Made by a program: the position numbers and the translations under genes. Below are positions 18,601-27,882 of a stretch of 64,000 nt of DNA, piece after piece. The notes beneath the pieces are model-generated. The model had not been told where the DNA came from. It ran no database searches and worked only from the letters and a program-made list of their open reading frames with translations. Every line of letters begins with the position of its first letter. Within the stretch, counting starts at the first letter, position 1. Origin of the DNA: Treponema bryantii (GTDB lineage: Bacteria; Spirochaetota; Spirochaetia; Treponematales; Treponemataceae); NCBI RefSeq assembly GCF_900111035.1, contig NZ_FOFU01000006.1, forward strand, positions 116,680-180,679, written 5' to 3'.

Positions 18601-21600
18601 ATTCAGTTAGTTCAATAGTTGAATATTATATAGATGCTACAAAACCAGAATCATTTGAAGTTTCTTTCAATGTAAATGGATGGACTAACAATGTTACTCC
18701 AGAGGCAGTTTTTGAAACAGTAGATAACTGTTCTGGATTAGATCATTATGAAATTAGTACAAATAACGGACAATGGGAAACAATAACAAGCCCATATGTA
18801 TATCCTATATTAGTAGATGGAATACATACTTCGAAATTCAGAGCTTATGATAAAGCTGGTAATTATACAGAAACCATTAATTATGAATTAAAAATCGATA
18901 CCATTCCTCCTAAATCTGTTAAAAACTATCGTTTAATTCCAGGAAATTGCACTATGGAAGGCAAATGGGAATCAGATGATGATGATATAATAGCTTATCA
19001 TTTAAAATGGAAAGAGAATGATTCTATTCAGGATATAACAACATCAGAAACAAGTTATAAGAAAAATGGACTCATAAATGGAACTTCTGTAAAGATGACT
19101 ATTCAAGCAGAAGACAAAGCTCATAATGTTGGCCCAGTTGTAGAAACATCATTGGCATTAACCGGTGTTGCAATTGTACCTTTAAGAGATAATGATGCAA
19201 CTCTTGTAGAATACAATAATATCAAAATGGCAATTCCTCCAATGAGTCCTGATAGTAATATTAAGGGAGTAATGATTAAGGAATTAGATAGTCCTACTTT
19301 GCAAGAAAAAAGTGTAAATCCAATTATTAGTCCTATATATTCTTTTACTACATTAGTAGATAAAGATGGAAATGGAGAATTAACAGAAACAGAACATACT
19401 TCATTTAAAGATGAAGTTCTTGTATTAGTTAGTTATGATGATAGTATAGTTCCAAATGGATTTCCAGAAGCAAATCTTGAAGTATATTATTACGACGATT
19501 TATGGGGAAGATGGTTTAGAACAGAAAAAGCTGGAATTGATATAGAACAAAACATAATTATATTTGCAACAAATCATTTTACAAATTTCTCAATTCAACC
19601 AACATTATTAGAAGATCTTTCACCAGAGGAATTAAAAAAAGCTGGACATGCTTATGGAAATTCTGAATCAAAAACGGGAGATATTTCTGTTTCTCCTGAA
19701 AGTGGAACTATGCTTACTGAAGCAACAGAGTTTGTAATTCACGGAAAAAATGGATTTGAGTTCCCAATTAAAAGAATATATGACACACAAACTGCAAGAT
19801 TAGATGGTCCTAGTTTGCAGACACAATTAACCTTAGGAATGAATTTTAATGGTAATGTTGGAACAACCATTTTGAAACAACTTAAAGGTGCAGGAGCAAG
19901 TCTGGTAACTAGTACTTTAATGTCTTCATTAAAAAATTATTATATTAGAAATGGAGATTATAATCTTGCGATGGGTGCAGGATGGCGATTAAGTTTACCT
20001 TATGTAATGGCTGATAACAATAATGTTTTGGTGAGACTTCCCAATGGTTCATATTATTCAACAAATCAGATGGATGAAATTTCATCTAATAATACATTTG
20101 CTATTTCCCATAATTTGGTACTTGAAAATCATATTGGGGACGATTTTACATTATCTGTAAAATTACGAAAAACAATATTAAAAGATTTAGTATCAAGTAT
20201 TAATAGTCAATCTTTAAGTGGAACTACAGGTGCTTTAACTGAAATATTTAATTCTATTGTTACTTTTATGGGACAAGGCTCTGTTACAAGTAAGGTAAAT
20301 GCAGCATCGAATTTAATTGATTGGGTGATTGAAGAAAGTACACTTACAATGAAAGACGGATTGCAATATAAATTTGGACCATTAGGATATATTACAGAAA
20401 TTTCTGATCCATCAAGAACAAATGTAATAAAATTTGAATATGAAGGATTAAAAATTAAAAAGATAATTGACCCAAACGGAAATGAAATATTATTTGAATA
20501 TAATGAATTGTCATTTTTACGTCCATATATTACAAAAATATCTGCAAAAGCATACAATGGAGAAGATAGAACCTGGCTTTATTCTTATGAGACAGATAAA
20601 ATATTAAACTTGGTAGCTAATTCATTATTTTGTGTTTTACCACAATTAAAAACAGTAACCGATCCTGAAAACCGAATAACAGAATATGAAGTTGATTATT
20701 CAGATAGCAATGTATTAGTTTCTGGTGGAGGAAGTGTTAAATTAAATATTGTATTAGCAATATTAGATATTTGGCAGCCAGTATCAGCTGTAAAGGATTT
20801 ACTTGGAGTTTATTCATTAACTCTTACGGCAAGATTTGGAATAGAATGGCCTCAATTTATTACGAAAATAAAAGCTCCTGAAAAAGGAGTACAAACAGTT
20901 GAATATAGTATTTTAGATTTGAGTGTATTTAAAGTTGAACCAGCTGATTATTTTTTAAGTTTACTTCCTACGGCTGTAAAGTTTTCGTTTGATTATTATC
21001 AGAAACTTATAGCAAAATCAGTTACTATACAAAATGGGTTGTTAAGTAGAAAAACCAATTATAATTATACATTCGAAGGATATGGATCTCAACACCTAGT
21101 TACTAATAGTATTATTGATGATGGAAATCAAACTATAATTAATACTTATTATGTTCAAAGCAAAAAATATTATCGTTATACATGTATAGATGATAATGTT
21201 ACAGAAGTATTTAAATCGCCTACTCTTATGACAGAAGACAGTAATTATGAGAAAGCGTACTATACACATTTAAAATCAAAAAATGTAGATACAAGGTATG
21301 GAGGTGATTATGAAGAAACAGACTATATATGGGACGGTAATAACAGATTAAAGTCAGAATCAACAAAAAGAGGACTTATAACAGATAAAAAAGAATACCA
21401 ATATGATAATTGGGGTAATATAATTAGTGAAAAAGAGACACAGACTTCAAGATTTGGAACCATTCAAAAAACAATATTATCTCAATATTTTAATACCTCA
21501 TCACCATCTATTAGAGGATTTCCTGATGGAATAGAAACAACAGAAACACAAGTTGTAAGTGGTTTAAGAAATCTTTTAATAGCTCAAAGTGTAAACGATG

Positions 21601-24600
21601 GATATTTGACAGTATATACAGGAAACGTTTATGATAAATACGGAAGGAAAAAGTGGAGTGGTATATATACCGATGAAAGTAAATGGGCCGCTACCTCTCT
21701 TGAATATTATCCAGTAACTGGAAAAACTCCTTTAACAGATGGACTTATAAAAAAATTAACTTCACAAGTAAATCAAGTAACTGATTATACATATGAGACA
21801 TTTGCAAATTCTAATACACTTATTACAACGGCAACAGTTTTATTACCAGTTGTAGAAGAAAGTATTATTACAACAAAAAGGATTGTTACAAAAAATGGTA
21901 CAAATATTTTAACTGGACTTCTAACTTTTTCTGAAGATGGAAATGGAAATATAACTGAGTATGAATATGATAAGCTTGGAAGACAGGTAAAAATAAAACA
22001 TCCTGGAAACATATATGAATCAATAGTTTATGATGATAAAAATCATATAATTTCAGTTTATAAAGATGGTAATAAAAACCCAGCAGAAAAATATGTATAT
22101 GATGAATTAAATAATTTGATTTCAAATACCAAATATAATTATGTTGAGGAACCATCATCAATTACTATTAGTTTAGGATATGATAAATATAACAATTTAA
22201 TATCTATTACAGATCAAAATGGAAATATTACAAAATACGATTATGATTCATGTAGTAGATTAATTAAACAAACAAATCCAGATAATTCATATGTATCTAT
22301 TTCATATGATGATCCAAATGCGATAAAGACGACAAGAGATGAAAATGGAAATGTTGTTGAAGAATATATGAATTTCTTTGGATTACCAGAAAGAAAGGAT
22401 ACATACAACAATGGTAGAGCAATTATTGAAAAAACAATATTTGATGGAAACGGACGACCAGTAAAAATACAGGATGGTATTGGTCAAATAACAGAAATAA
22501 GCTATTCAGTATTTGGAAAAGAGAAATTAAGAAAATTACCATCATTTATCGGAGAAAATGGAAATCCAATAAATCCTTTTATTAGAATTGACTATGATGA
22601 AAGAGGATTAGAAAAGAGAATACAAAAAGGAGATGGTAATAATATTCTTATCATAGAGAATGAATATGATGGTCTTGGTAGAAAGAAAAAAGTCACAGAA
22701 GAATTCGAAAATCAGAAGCGTATTATTAAATATGAATATGATAATAATGAAAATGTAGTAAAAGAAACCGATGAAGAAGGATATTCTAAACAATATCAAT
22801 ATACTGAAAGAAATAAAGTAAAAATTCAAATTGATTCACTAGGAAACAAAACAGAATACGAATATGATCGAGATGACAATGTTGTAAGAATGACAGATGC
22901 AGAAGGGGAAACTGTTATTTACATATATAATGGCTTTAAGAGATTGATTAAAGCAGATCTGCCAGCAGTTCCAGGTAATTCAGAATCAGTTAATGTTAAA
23001 ATTACATATGATAATCGTGGTAATGTTTTAACATTAAAAAATTATGATGGAAAACTTACTACATGGAAATATGATAGCAGAAATAGAAAGCTTTCAGAAG
23101 TTATTAGTGGAGATAACGCAGAATCTATTCGCAATAGTTGGACTTATGATAAAGTCGGAAATGTTCTTAAAGAAACGATAGGAGATTCAGTTACAGAAAA
23201 TATATATGACAATCTTAATAGAATTGTTAAAAGATATTTCCCTGACGGACAAAAAGAAAAGTATACTTATGATGATATTTCAAGAGTAATAAAAAAAGAA
23301 GACTCAATAGGAATAAGTACCTTTGAGTTCAATTCTTTAAATAAAATTACTAAGAGTGTTGATGGGTTAAATAATGTAATAATACATTATTATGATGTAT
23401 TCGGAAACGAAATAAAAACTGTATATGAAAACAATACGAATGGAAGTGGAGACCAGATTTGGGTAAGAAAGGCAGATGCATGGAACCAAATAATAGAAGA
23501 AAGCAATAATCATAATCAGAAATGGACATATACATACGATAAACGTGGGCTATTAATTACACAAACTGATCCATCTGGAACTATTATAAAGTCAATTTAT
23601 GATGGTAATGGAAACAAAATAGAAGAAATTCGTAAAAACAACAATAGAACTGAGACAAAATCGTATACATATGACAAAGTCGGTTTTATGTATCAGGCTA
23701 CTGATAATGGTATTGTTTCAAAAATAAATTATAATAACAGCATTTATGTACCAAATGCATGGGGTCTTATTACCGACTATGAAACAATTGTAGATGGAAA
23801 AAGTTTAAAGACAAAATTCAGTTATGATCAATTTCAGAATAATACTAGTATTATTTATCCAAATAACAAAATTGTAAAATGGTCATATAATGGACTTGGT
23901 CAGGTTACAGATATAGGAGATAATCAAAATAGTACAAGATATGCATCTAGTGGTACTTATAACAGTAGTAATTATCCTGTTTCTATTACTGCAGGAAATG
24001 GAACCAAACGAAATTATGAATGGAATAAAAGAAATAACCTTTTAACAGGTTATGATTGGGGTATTCCTGAAAAAACAAAAATAATACTTGATTGGGATGA
24101 CAGAGGAAATATTATTTCTGAGAAAACAAAAAAAACTTCAAAAGAGTATGGCTATGATACATTGAATAGACTTGTTAATGAAAGAACAAATGTATTAATT
24201 GAACAGAAAGGTTCAAAAGAATTTACACCTGGTTATACTGAAGATGATGTAACAGGAAGTAACATACTTTCTTTTGGAAATAAAAATATTAAATTTGATT
24301 ATTTTGCATCAAGTATTGGATATTCGCTAAACGGCAAAAAGAAAATTAATTCTATACAAATTACCGGTAAATCAGACCGATTAAATGAAAAATATATAGA
24401 AATATATGTGAGTAATTCTGGTAATGAAGATGATTGGACTCGCGTTAATTCTGAAACTCTTGGTTTTGCAAAGACAGGTACAGGCTTAAAAATAATGTTC
24501 AAGAATTATATTGAAACATCATTTATTAAGATTCATTCAACATGGGATGAGAGAGATGAATTCTATTTACCTAAAAATATGTCTGAAATAAGTGGTAATA

Positions 24601-26087
24601 TAGCTGATATTGTTGAAGTATATTATCTGGCTGATGGAAAAGAAAATAGATGGGCTTATGATGCTAAGGGTAATAGAATAAGTACAACAGAATATATAGG
24701 TTCATCTTCTATAAAGTACGATATTGAATATTATCCAAACTGCGATCTTCTTAAAAAATATAATGAATGGTATTTTAATTATGATGCAAATGGAAATCTT
24801 ATTCAAAGAGGAAAAAACGCATCATTTACAAATGGAAAGTATGATTATAGTACAACTTCTGGAGAAATCTGGGAGTATGAGTATGATCTTTCAAACAGAT
24901 TAATTAAAGTCTTATATTCTGAGAATGGAACAGATACTCTAATATCAAAAGCTTCATACATCTATGATTATAGAGGACTTTGTGTAGAAAAGAAAACTGA
25001 TGATATTAGAGAGTTTAAGGAATATACAGGAGATGGAAAACTTATTTATATAGAAGAAACAGGAGATTCAACTTGTTATATTTATAGAAATGATAATATT
25101 TTTGCTGAAATAAGAAATGAAAATAATTCTGAGAATATCTATTATCATCATATAAACCATCTTGGTACAACACAAGTTATTACTGATGAAAATGGAAGTA
25201 TTGTATGGGAAGCTGAATTTGAAGCCTTCGGTTCAACATTAAGTAAAAACGGTACAAAGATGTTTACAGTGTCTTATACCGGAAAACTTTATGATGAAGA
25301 CATCGGAATGTATTATTTCAACGCAAGATGGTATGATTCTGACTTAGGTAGGTTTATTACTCAGGATCCAATAAGAGATGGGCTTAACTGGTGGAATTAT
25401 TGTAATGGAAATCCGCTTTTATATGTAGATTATTATGGATTAGAAAACATTGATTTTAGAATTCCGTTTGAAATGCATAACCTATTTTATACATCTGATA
25501 ATCTAGGGAATTCTGATTCAATCACAATCGGAGAGCAAGGATGTTATCTAATGGGTACAACAATGGCGGAATTAAATTTACAATTAGAGAATCCATTTAG
25601 TATGAAAATAAATTGGAATATACCATCAACAATTAATAATAATAAACAATATGGAACTAATGATTCTATCTTTGGAACAACGGATAACGATAAACATGTA
25701 ATGGATGGTAAGAAATTTGCTGACAAATACAATTTGGAATTTGACTGGTGGACACGAGAAAAAAATAATGGTGATTTAGGAAAGAAAATTGATTATTATG
25801 ATTCTCTTGATACAAAATATGCAGTTCTAGGAAAAGTTGCTTATAATAAAAATAATCCAAATACTGAAAATCATTGGGTAGGCATTGTTGGAAGTTCTAA
25901 AATAATTGATGATACAGGAATTAAATATGTTCAAATACAAGGAACTTCAAAATATGATAATCTACAATCAAGACCGAATTTTTGGAAAGAAATCGACGGT
26001 AAATATTATATTCCAACAACAAAAATATCAATAATACATTTGTTTTCGCAAAAACCTTTACCATCTAAAAGATATAGTGGAGAATAA
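15684..26087 (+). CDS. Giant RHS/YD-repeat protein with C-terminal putative papain-like peptidase domain
   Basis: A 3467-residue exported protein. The signal sequence ends SLNCYE, possibly a relaxed spirochaete lipobox. Next come a discoidin (F5/8C)-like domain (about 165-310), Ig-like modules opened by IDVTSP, TDITNP, IDATKP and IDTIPP (about 720-1150), and a beta domain containing the EF-hand-like loop DKDGNGELTETE (about 1226) and ending FTNFSI. The RHS start is near 1330 (GDISVSPESG), followed by some 1900 residues of YD repeats. A second discoidin-like block interrupts them at about 2845-2975. The core closes with GMYYFNARWYDSDLGRF and DPIRDGLNWWNY near 3205-3253. The unique 214-residue tail has GCYLMGTTM (Cys3287) and NHWVGIVG (His3397), the Cys/His layout of C39-like peptidases. 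RHS shells enclose such tails as toxins. The target is unknown. Confidence 0.85.
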   Translation: MKKSLITLIAIFLVSNVSLNCYEYKSSNNFKPGHAAWLCGDENNETYWQLRENQTEGFITISGEVEKKSKIFIQGELSSGSKIQLYTDGGNGKKAISGSVKYGPFEGAIEFEIPDSIRAGKEIQIVVSGDKASESKIYEVKIETATDTEEWGKIKPYSYTINIEENINLKADRLWDGRLENAWFEPNWYIPWDISGNSKENRGEQIFGTYTGYPSKEAEIIWNLDGEYEISTVKAYLINSWRCVRFEYEENGEWKQIADLGPYGQKNNSWQRSDVYGIYTSKIRITFPNGWEQARFLSEIEIWGNRKNVQEVEGSGSKQLYGTYDDEKETYWYIFDTSKKDLEIEVTYNGLKEKTPYAQINNKTLLVKNETIINGNNVIVYSIDREELRTGKQFLSIKDTNVETVIIRDYKDDGIVEINDDADIERILVIYEDGNTEIIEGNGKKLSSIDLKKYKDCQKHYFGSLCRDKGVSVELYRPLTEDEQWNGCIIGMIGDSQTNVNASGYGLSRADRVFWTPVSNVDFYRLKGKLKISAENKGRKTEYEYIVKGGKKQKGGYLTQNETLEYTSSDNWLLTGKVYDKASKVYINGKLIEKESNGTFSKSVELSEGYQCITVEAVNNGNTVGYWTKEIYRYNKDGIIISLNGDENGVITRENEYKLTGNILNCLDAKVTVNGQNANIENGKFEYIVKLEEGNNKVIVKAEDAYLRTKEIELIIVKDTKVPVVEIEYPENGAYISSSTIVLSIKADEKDYWYSLNGEEAEYCSNENYKKEIQLSDGFYNWTLTVKDSAGNKTQDIEIKFCIDVTSPQAFKIIPDRETTSENWRNDGTLTVQFETSDETSGIKKYEYTWGNPDWIECSSPLSFSELIDGKHTLYIRAVDNADNTTLSVLDVYTDITNPVNLEVSASIEERKWTNVSSFALYTVAEDSTSGIQKYTITVDNEKERIWNSGDELSIKEDGIHQIEVKAYDKAGNSVSSIVEYYIDATKPESFEVSFNVNGWTNNVTPEAVFETVDNCSGLDHYEISTNNGQWETITSPYVYPILVDGIHTSKFRAYDKAGNYTETINYELKIDTIPPKSVKNYRLIPGNCTMEGKWESDDDDIIAYHLKWKENDSIQDITTSETSYKKNGLINGTSVKMTIQAEDKAHNVGPVVETSLALTGVAIVPLRDNDATLVEYNNIKMAIPPMSPDSNIKGVMIKELDSPTLQEKSVNPIISPIYSFTTLVDKDGNGELTETEHTSFKDEVLVLVSYDDSIVPNGFPEANLEVYYYDDLWGRWFRTEKAGIDIEQNIIIFATNHFTNFSIQPTLLEDLSPEELKKAGHAYGNSESKTGDISVSPESGTMLTEATEFVIHGKNGFEFPIKRIYDTQTARLDGPSLQTQLTLGMNFNGNVGTTILKQLKGAGASLVTSTLMSSLKNYYIRNGDYNLAMGAGWRLSLPYVMADNNNVLVRLPNGSYYSTNQMDEISSNNTFAISHNLVLENHIGDDFTLSVKLRKTILKDLVSSINSQSLSGTTGALTEIFNSIVTFMGQGSVTSKVNAASNLIDWVIEESTLTMKDGLQYKFGPLGYITEISDPSRTNVIKFEYEGLKIKKIIDPNGNEILFEYNELSFLRPYITKISAKAYNGEDRTWLYSYETDKILNLVANSLFCVLPQLKTVTDPENRITEYEVDYSDSNVLVSGGGSVKLNIVLAILDIWQPVSAVKDLLGVYSLTLTARFGIEWPQFITKIKAPEKGVQTVEYSILDLSVFKVEPADYFLSLLPTAVKFSFDYYQKLIAKSVTIQNGLLSRKTNYNYTFEGYGSQHLVTNSIIDDGNQTIINTYYVQSKKYYRYTCIDDNVTEVFKSPTLMTEDSNYEKAYYTHLKSKNVDTRYGGDYEETDYIWDGNNRLKSESTKRGLITDKKEYQYDNWGNIISEKETQTSRFGTIQKTILSQYFNTSSPSIRGFPDGIETTETQVVSGLRNLLIAQSVNDGYLTVYTGNVYDKYGRKKWSGIYTDESKWAATSLEYYPVTGKTPLTDGLIKKLTSQVNQVTDYTYETFANSNTLITTATVLLPVVEESIITTKRIVTKNGTNILTGLLTFSEDGNGNITEYEYDKLGRQVKIKHPGNIYESIVYDDKNHIISVYKDGNKNPAEKYVYDELNNLISNTKYNYVEEPSSITISLGYDKYNNLISITDQNGNITKYDYDSCSRLIKQTNPDNSYVSISYDDPNAIKTTRDENGNVVEEYMNFFGLPERKDTYNNGRAIIEKTIFDGNGRPVKIQDGIGQITEISYSVFGKEKLRKLPSFIGENGNPINPFIRIDYDERGLEKRIQKGDGNNILIIENEYDGLGRKKKVTEEFENQKRIIKYEYDNNENVVKETDEEGYSKQYQYTERNKVKIQIDSLGNKTEYEYDRDDNVVRMTDAEGETVIYIYNGFKRLIKADLPAVPGNSESVNVKITYDNRGNVLTLKNYDGKLTTWKYDSRNRKLSEVISGDNAESIRNSWTYDKVGNVLKETIGDSVTENIYDNLNRIVKRYFPDGQKEKYTYDDISRVIKKEDSIGISTFEFNSLNKITKSVDGLNNVIIHYYDVFGNEIKTVYENNTNGSGDQIWVRKADAWNQIIEESNNHNQKWTYTYDKRGLLITQTDPSGTIIKSIYDGNGNKIEEIRKNNNRTETKSYTYDKVGFMYQATDNGIVSKINYNNSIYVPNAWGLITDYETIVDGKSLKTKFSYDQFQNNTSIIYPNNKIVKWSYNGLGQVTDIGDNQNSTRYASSGTYNSSNYPVSITAGNGTKRNYEWNKRNNLLTGYDWGIPEKTKIILDWDDRGNIISEKTKKTSKEYGYDTLNRLVNERTNVLIEQKGSKEFTPGYTEDDVTGSNILSFGNKNIKFDYFASSIGYSLNGKKKINSIQITGKSDRLNEKYIEIYVSNSGNEDDWTRVNSETLGFAKTGTGLKIMFKNYIETSFIKIHSTWDERDEFYLPKNMSEISGNIADIVEVYYLADGKENRWAYDAKGNRISTTEYIGSSSIKYDIEYYPNCDLLKKYNEWYFNYDANGNLIQRGKNASFTNGKYDYSTTSGEIWEYEYDLSNRLIKVLYSENGTDTLISKASYIYDYRGLCVEKKTDDIREFKEYTGDGKLIYIEETGDSTCYIYRNDNIFAEIRNENNSENIYYHHINHLGTTQVITDENGSIVWEAEFEAFGSTLSKNGTKMFTVSYTGKLYDEDIGMYYFNARWYDSDLGRFITQDPIRDGLNWWNYCNGNPLLYVDYYGLENIDFRIPFEMHNLFYTSDNLGNSDSITIGEQGCYLMGTTMAELNLQLENPFSMKINWNIPSTINNNKQYGTNDSIFGTTDNDKHVMDGKKFADKYNLEFDWWTREKNNGDLGKKIDYYDSLDTKYAVLGKVAYNKNNPNTENHWVGIVGSSKIIDDTGIKYVQIQGTSKYDNLQSRPNFWKEIDGKYYIPTTKISIIHLFSQKPLPSKRYSGE

Positions 26088-26089
26088 AA

Positions 26090-27334
26090 ATGTCAAAACG
26101 TTTAAATATTTTTTTTGTGATTATTTCCGTATGTCTGGTTAATATATCTTGTTATCATAAAAAACAAGATATACAGAATAATGAAACATTAGAAAATAAA
26201 AATACTATTAAGTTAATAAAATTTACCAATATCAATGGTATTTTAGAAGTATTTGAAGAACATCAAGATGGTCAAAAAGAAATGTTGTTTTCAGATACTA
26301 ATATTAAGAAACAATATAATATTGAAAACAAGTGTTTTTATATAAAAGAAGAAAATAGTTATTTAAGAATTTATTATCTTGAATTCCAAAATAACAAAAT
26401 TTTAACAAAATTTATTTCTGAGACATCTGGATACTATTTTTTTTCCTCTGAAGATCAAATTCTTGTAAATATTCGAAGTCTAAGAAATCCTTTTGGAGTT
26501 TCATTTTATGATATAAATTCTGGAAATGAAGTCATATGGTTAGACATGACACAATATATTAAAAATGAATTATATGGTGATGATATAGGAAAAATTCAAT
26601 TAGATATAGTAAATAATGAAGCTATTATTACTTATTATGATTTATGGAATGAATTATTTGAAAATCTAACAGTTAATCTTAAATCATACGACGTGAAAAG
26701 ACAGAATATAATTTATTCAAAACAAATTCCAATAGAAGTCAAAAATGATTTGATCATAAAACCCAAAATAAATATTATAGATACGTTATATAAAATTAAA
26801 GATCTTGGATATTATGTAACTTATGGAAAAGAAAAAGATAAACAATGGCGAGTTTATAAAAAAGACGATTTATTATTTAGTTTAGATAATGTTAGATTAT
26901 ATATATATGATTCAAATATTCAAAAAGTTATATTTTTAAGAAATAAAAAAGACAATGGTTATTATACACTTTCAGATCTTGATTTGAATACATTAAATTT
27001 GGTAGATATAGGATATTCAGACGAATCAATTATTTTATCCAATAATAATTCATATGTAGCATATAAAACAAAACAAGATAACAATTTGGTTATAAATATT
27101 TTAAATTTAAAAGATGATAGAATAATTGAAAATATTGATTATGAAAAGTTTATTCAGCAGAAATATGATTCTTGTGAATTCGTAAAATTTGAATATCCTA
27201 TATTAGGAATACTATTTATTTATAATAATACTAATGATAAGTATTTGGAGTTAGATATAAATACAAATGACTTTATTATCCAAGATGTCAATCATTTTAA
27301 GGATTTTAAATTAGATGTACCTTCTATACATTGA
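26090..27334 (+). CDS. Putative lipoprotein downstream of the RHS gene, unknown function
   Basis: A 414-residue protein with a signal peptide whose hydrophobic core ends VCLVNISCYH, so Cys21 may be lipidated. The rest is beta-rich with repeated strand pairs and aromatic-rich turns, which could be a propeller, but I recognise no family. Its ATG comes 2 bases after the RHS stop, so the two are translationally coupled. In RHS and other polymorphic-toxin loci the gene directly after the toxin usually encodes the immunity protein. A periplasmic or surface lipoprotein would suit a toxin acting in the envelope. At 414 residues it is long for an immunity protein, so a surface partner role is also possible. 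A structured repeat follows 15 bases after the stop. Confidence 0.65.
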   Translation: MSKRLNIFFVIISVCLVNISCYHKKQDIQNNETLENKNTIKLIKFTNINGILEVFEEHQDGQKEMLFSDTNIKKQYNIENKCFYIKEENSYLRIYYLEFQNNKILTKFISETSGYYFFSSEDQILVNIRSLRNPFGVSFYDINSGNEVIWLDMTQYIKNELYGDDIGKIQLDIVNNEAIITYYDLWNELFENLTVNLKSYDVKRQNIIYSKQIPIEVKNDLIIKPKINIIDTLYKIKDLGYYVTYGKEKDKQWRVYKKDDLLFSLDNVRLYIYDSNIQKVIFLRNKKDNGYYTLSDLDLNTLNLVDIGYSDESIILSNNNSYVAYKTKQDNNLVINILNLKDDRIIENIDYEKFIQQKYDSCEFVKFEYPILGILFIYNNTNDKYLELDINTNDFIIQDVNHFKDFKLDVPSIH

Positions 27335-27349
27335 TGGTAAACTAAATAA

Positions 27350-27446
27350 GGCGTTGCGGGGGCACAGAACTCTGTGATTTCCGCCCCCGCTGGAAGGGGT
27401 GGCGGAAGACCGCGGAGCGGGCTGGAGACAGGGGAAGGCTTTCCCC
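27350..27446 (+). repeat. Structured dispersed repeat, copy 1 (three hairpins)
   Basis: A GC-rich block in AT-rich surroundings, starting GGCGTT 15 bases after the lipoprotein stop. It holds three hairpins: GCGGGGGC...GCCCCCGC with an inner CACAGA/TCTGTG, then CCGC-GGA-GCGG, then GGGGAA-GGCT-TTCCCC. The same order is present in the opposite orientation at 47825-47903, again just after a gene. It may act as a 3'-end or terminator element. Confidence 0.75.
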
Positions 27447-27458
27447 TCTTAAAAAAAT

Positions 27459-27791
27459 CTATTTTGAATAATTTTCGTCGAGTTTTTTTAAATCTTCTTC
27501 TTTGTAAATATCATAATAGTATTTGTAAACCATGAAGCCGCGGATGGTGAACATTAAGGTGTATAGCAGTCCGAAGAAGCCGCCAATGAAGAAAATGCTT
27601 CCTAAATATGGAACAGGAACTTTATCTGTAAGTATTATTGCGGCGAGACATAAAAGAAGAATTATGAGTCCTTTGAAACCGTCTTCCTTCCATTTTTGTC
27701 TTGGTTTAACAATCAGACGGGAATCTTCAAAATTATTGGCGTCTGTTTTTGGCATTGTCTGAATGATGATGTTTAATAACATTGAATTCAT
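27459..27791 (-). CDS. Small membrane protein, unknown
   Basis: A 110-residue protein: about 40 polar N-terminal residues, two membrane helices (GLIILLLCLAAIIL and a glycine/phenylalanine-rich one), then a charged C-terminal tail rich in Tyr, Lys, Asp and Glu. A GGAG site precedes the ATG by 11 bases. It lies 91 bases downstream of another small membrane-protein gene in the same direction behind ftsK, so it may be the last gene of that transcript. No family is recognised. Confidence 0.6.
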   Translation of the reverse strand: MNSMLLNIIIQTMPKTDANNFEDSRLIVKPRQKWKEDGFKGLIILLLCLAAIILTDKVPVPYLGSIFFIGGFFGLLYTLMFTIRGFMVYKYYYDIYKEEDLKKLDENYSK

Positions 27792-27882
27792 ATACTTTTT
27801 TACTCCTATATTTAAATTATAAGTGAATTTGTTTGAAAAGTAAAAAAAATTCGGTGTTTTGATTTACTAATTGTCTGGAGTT

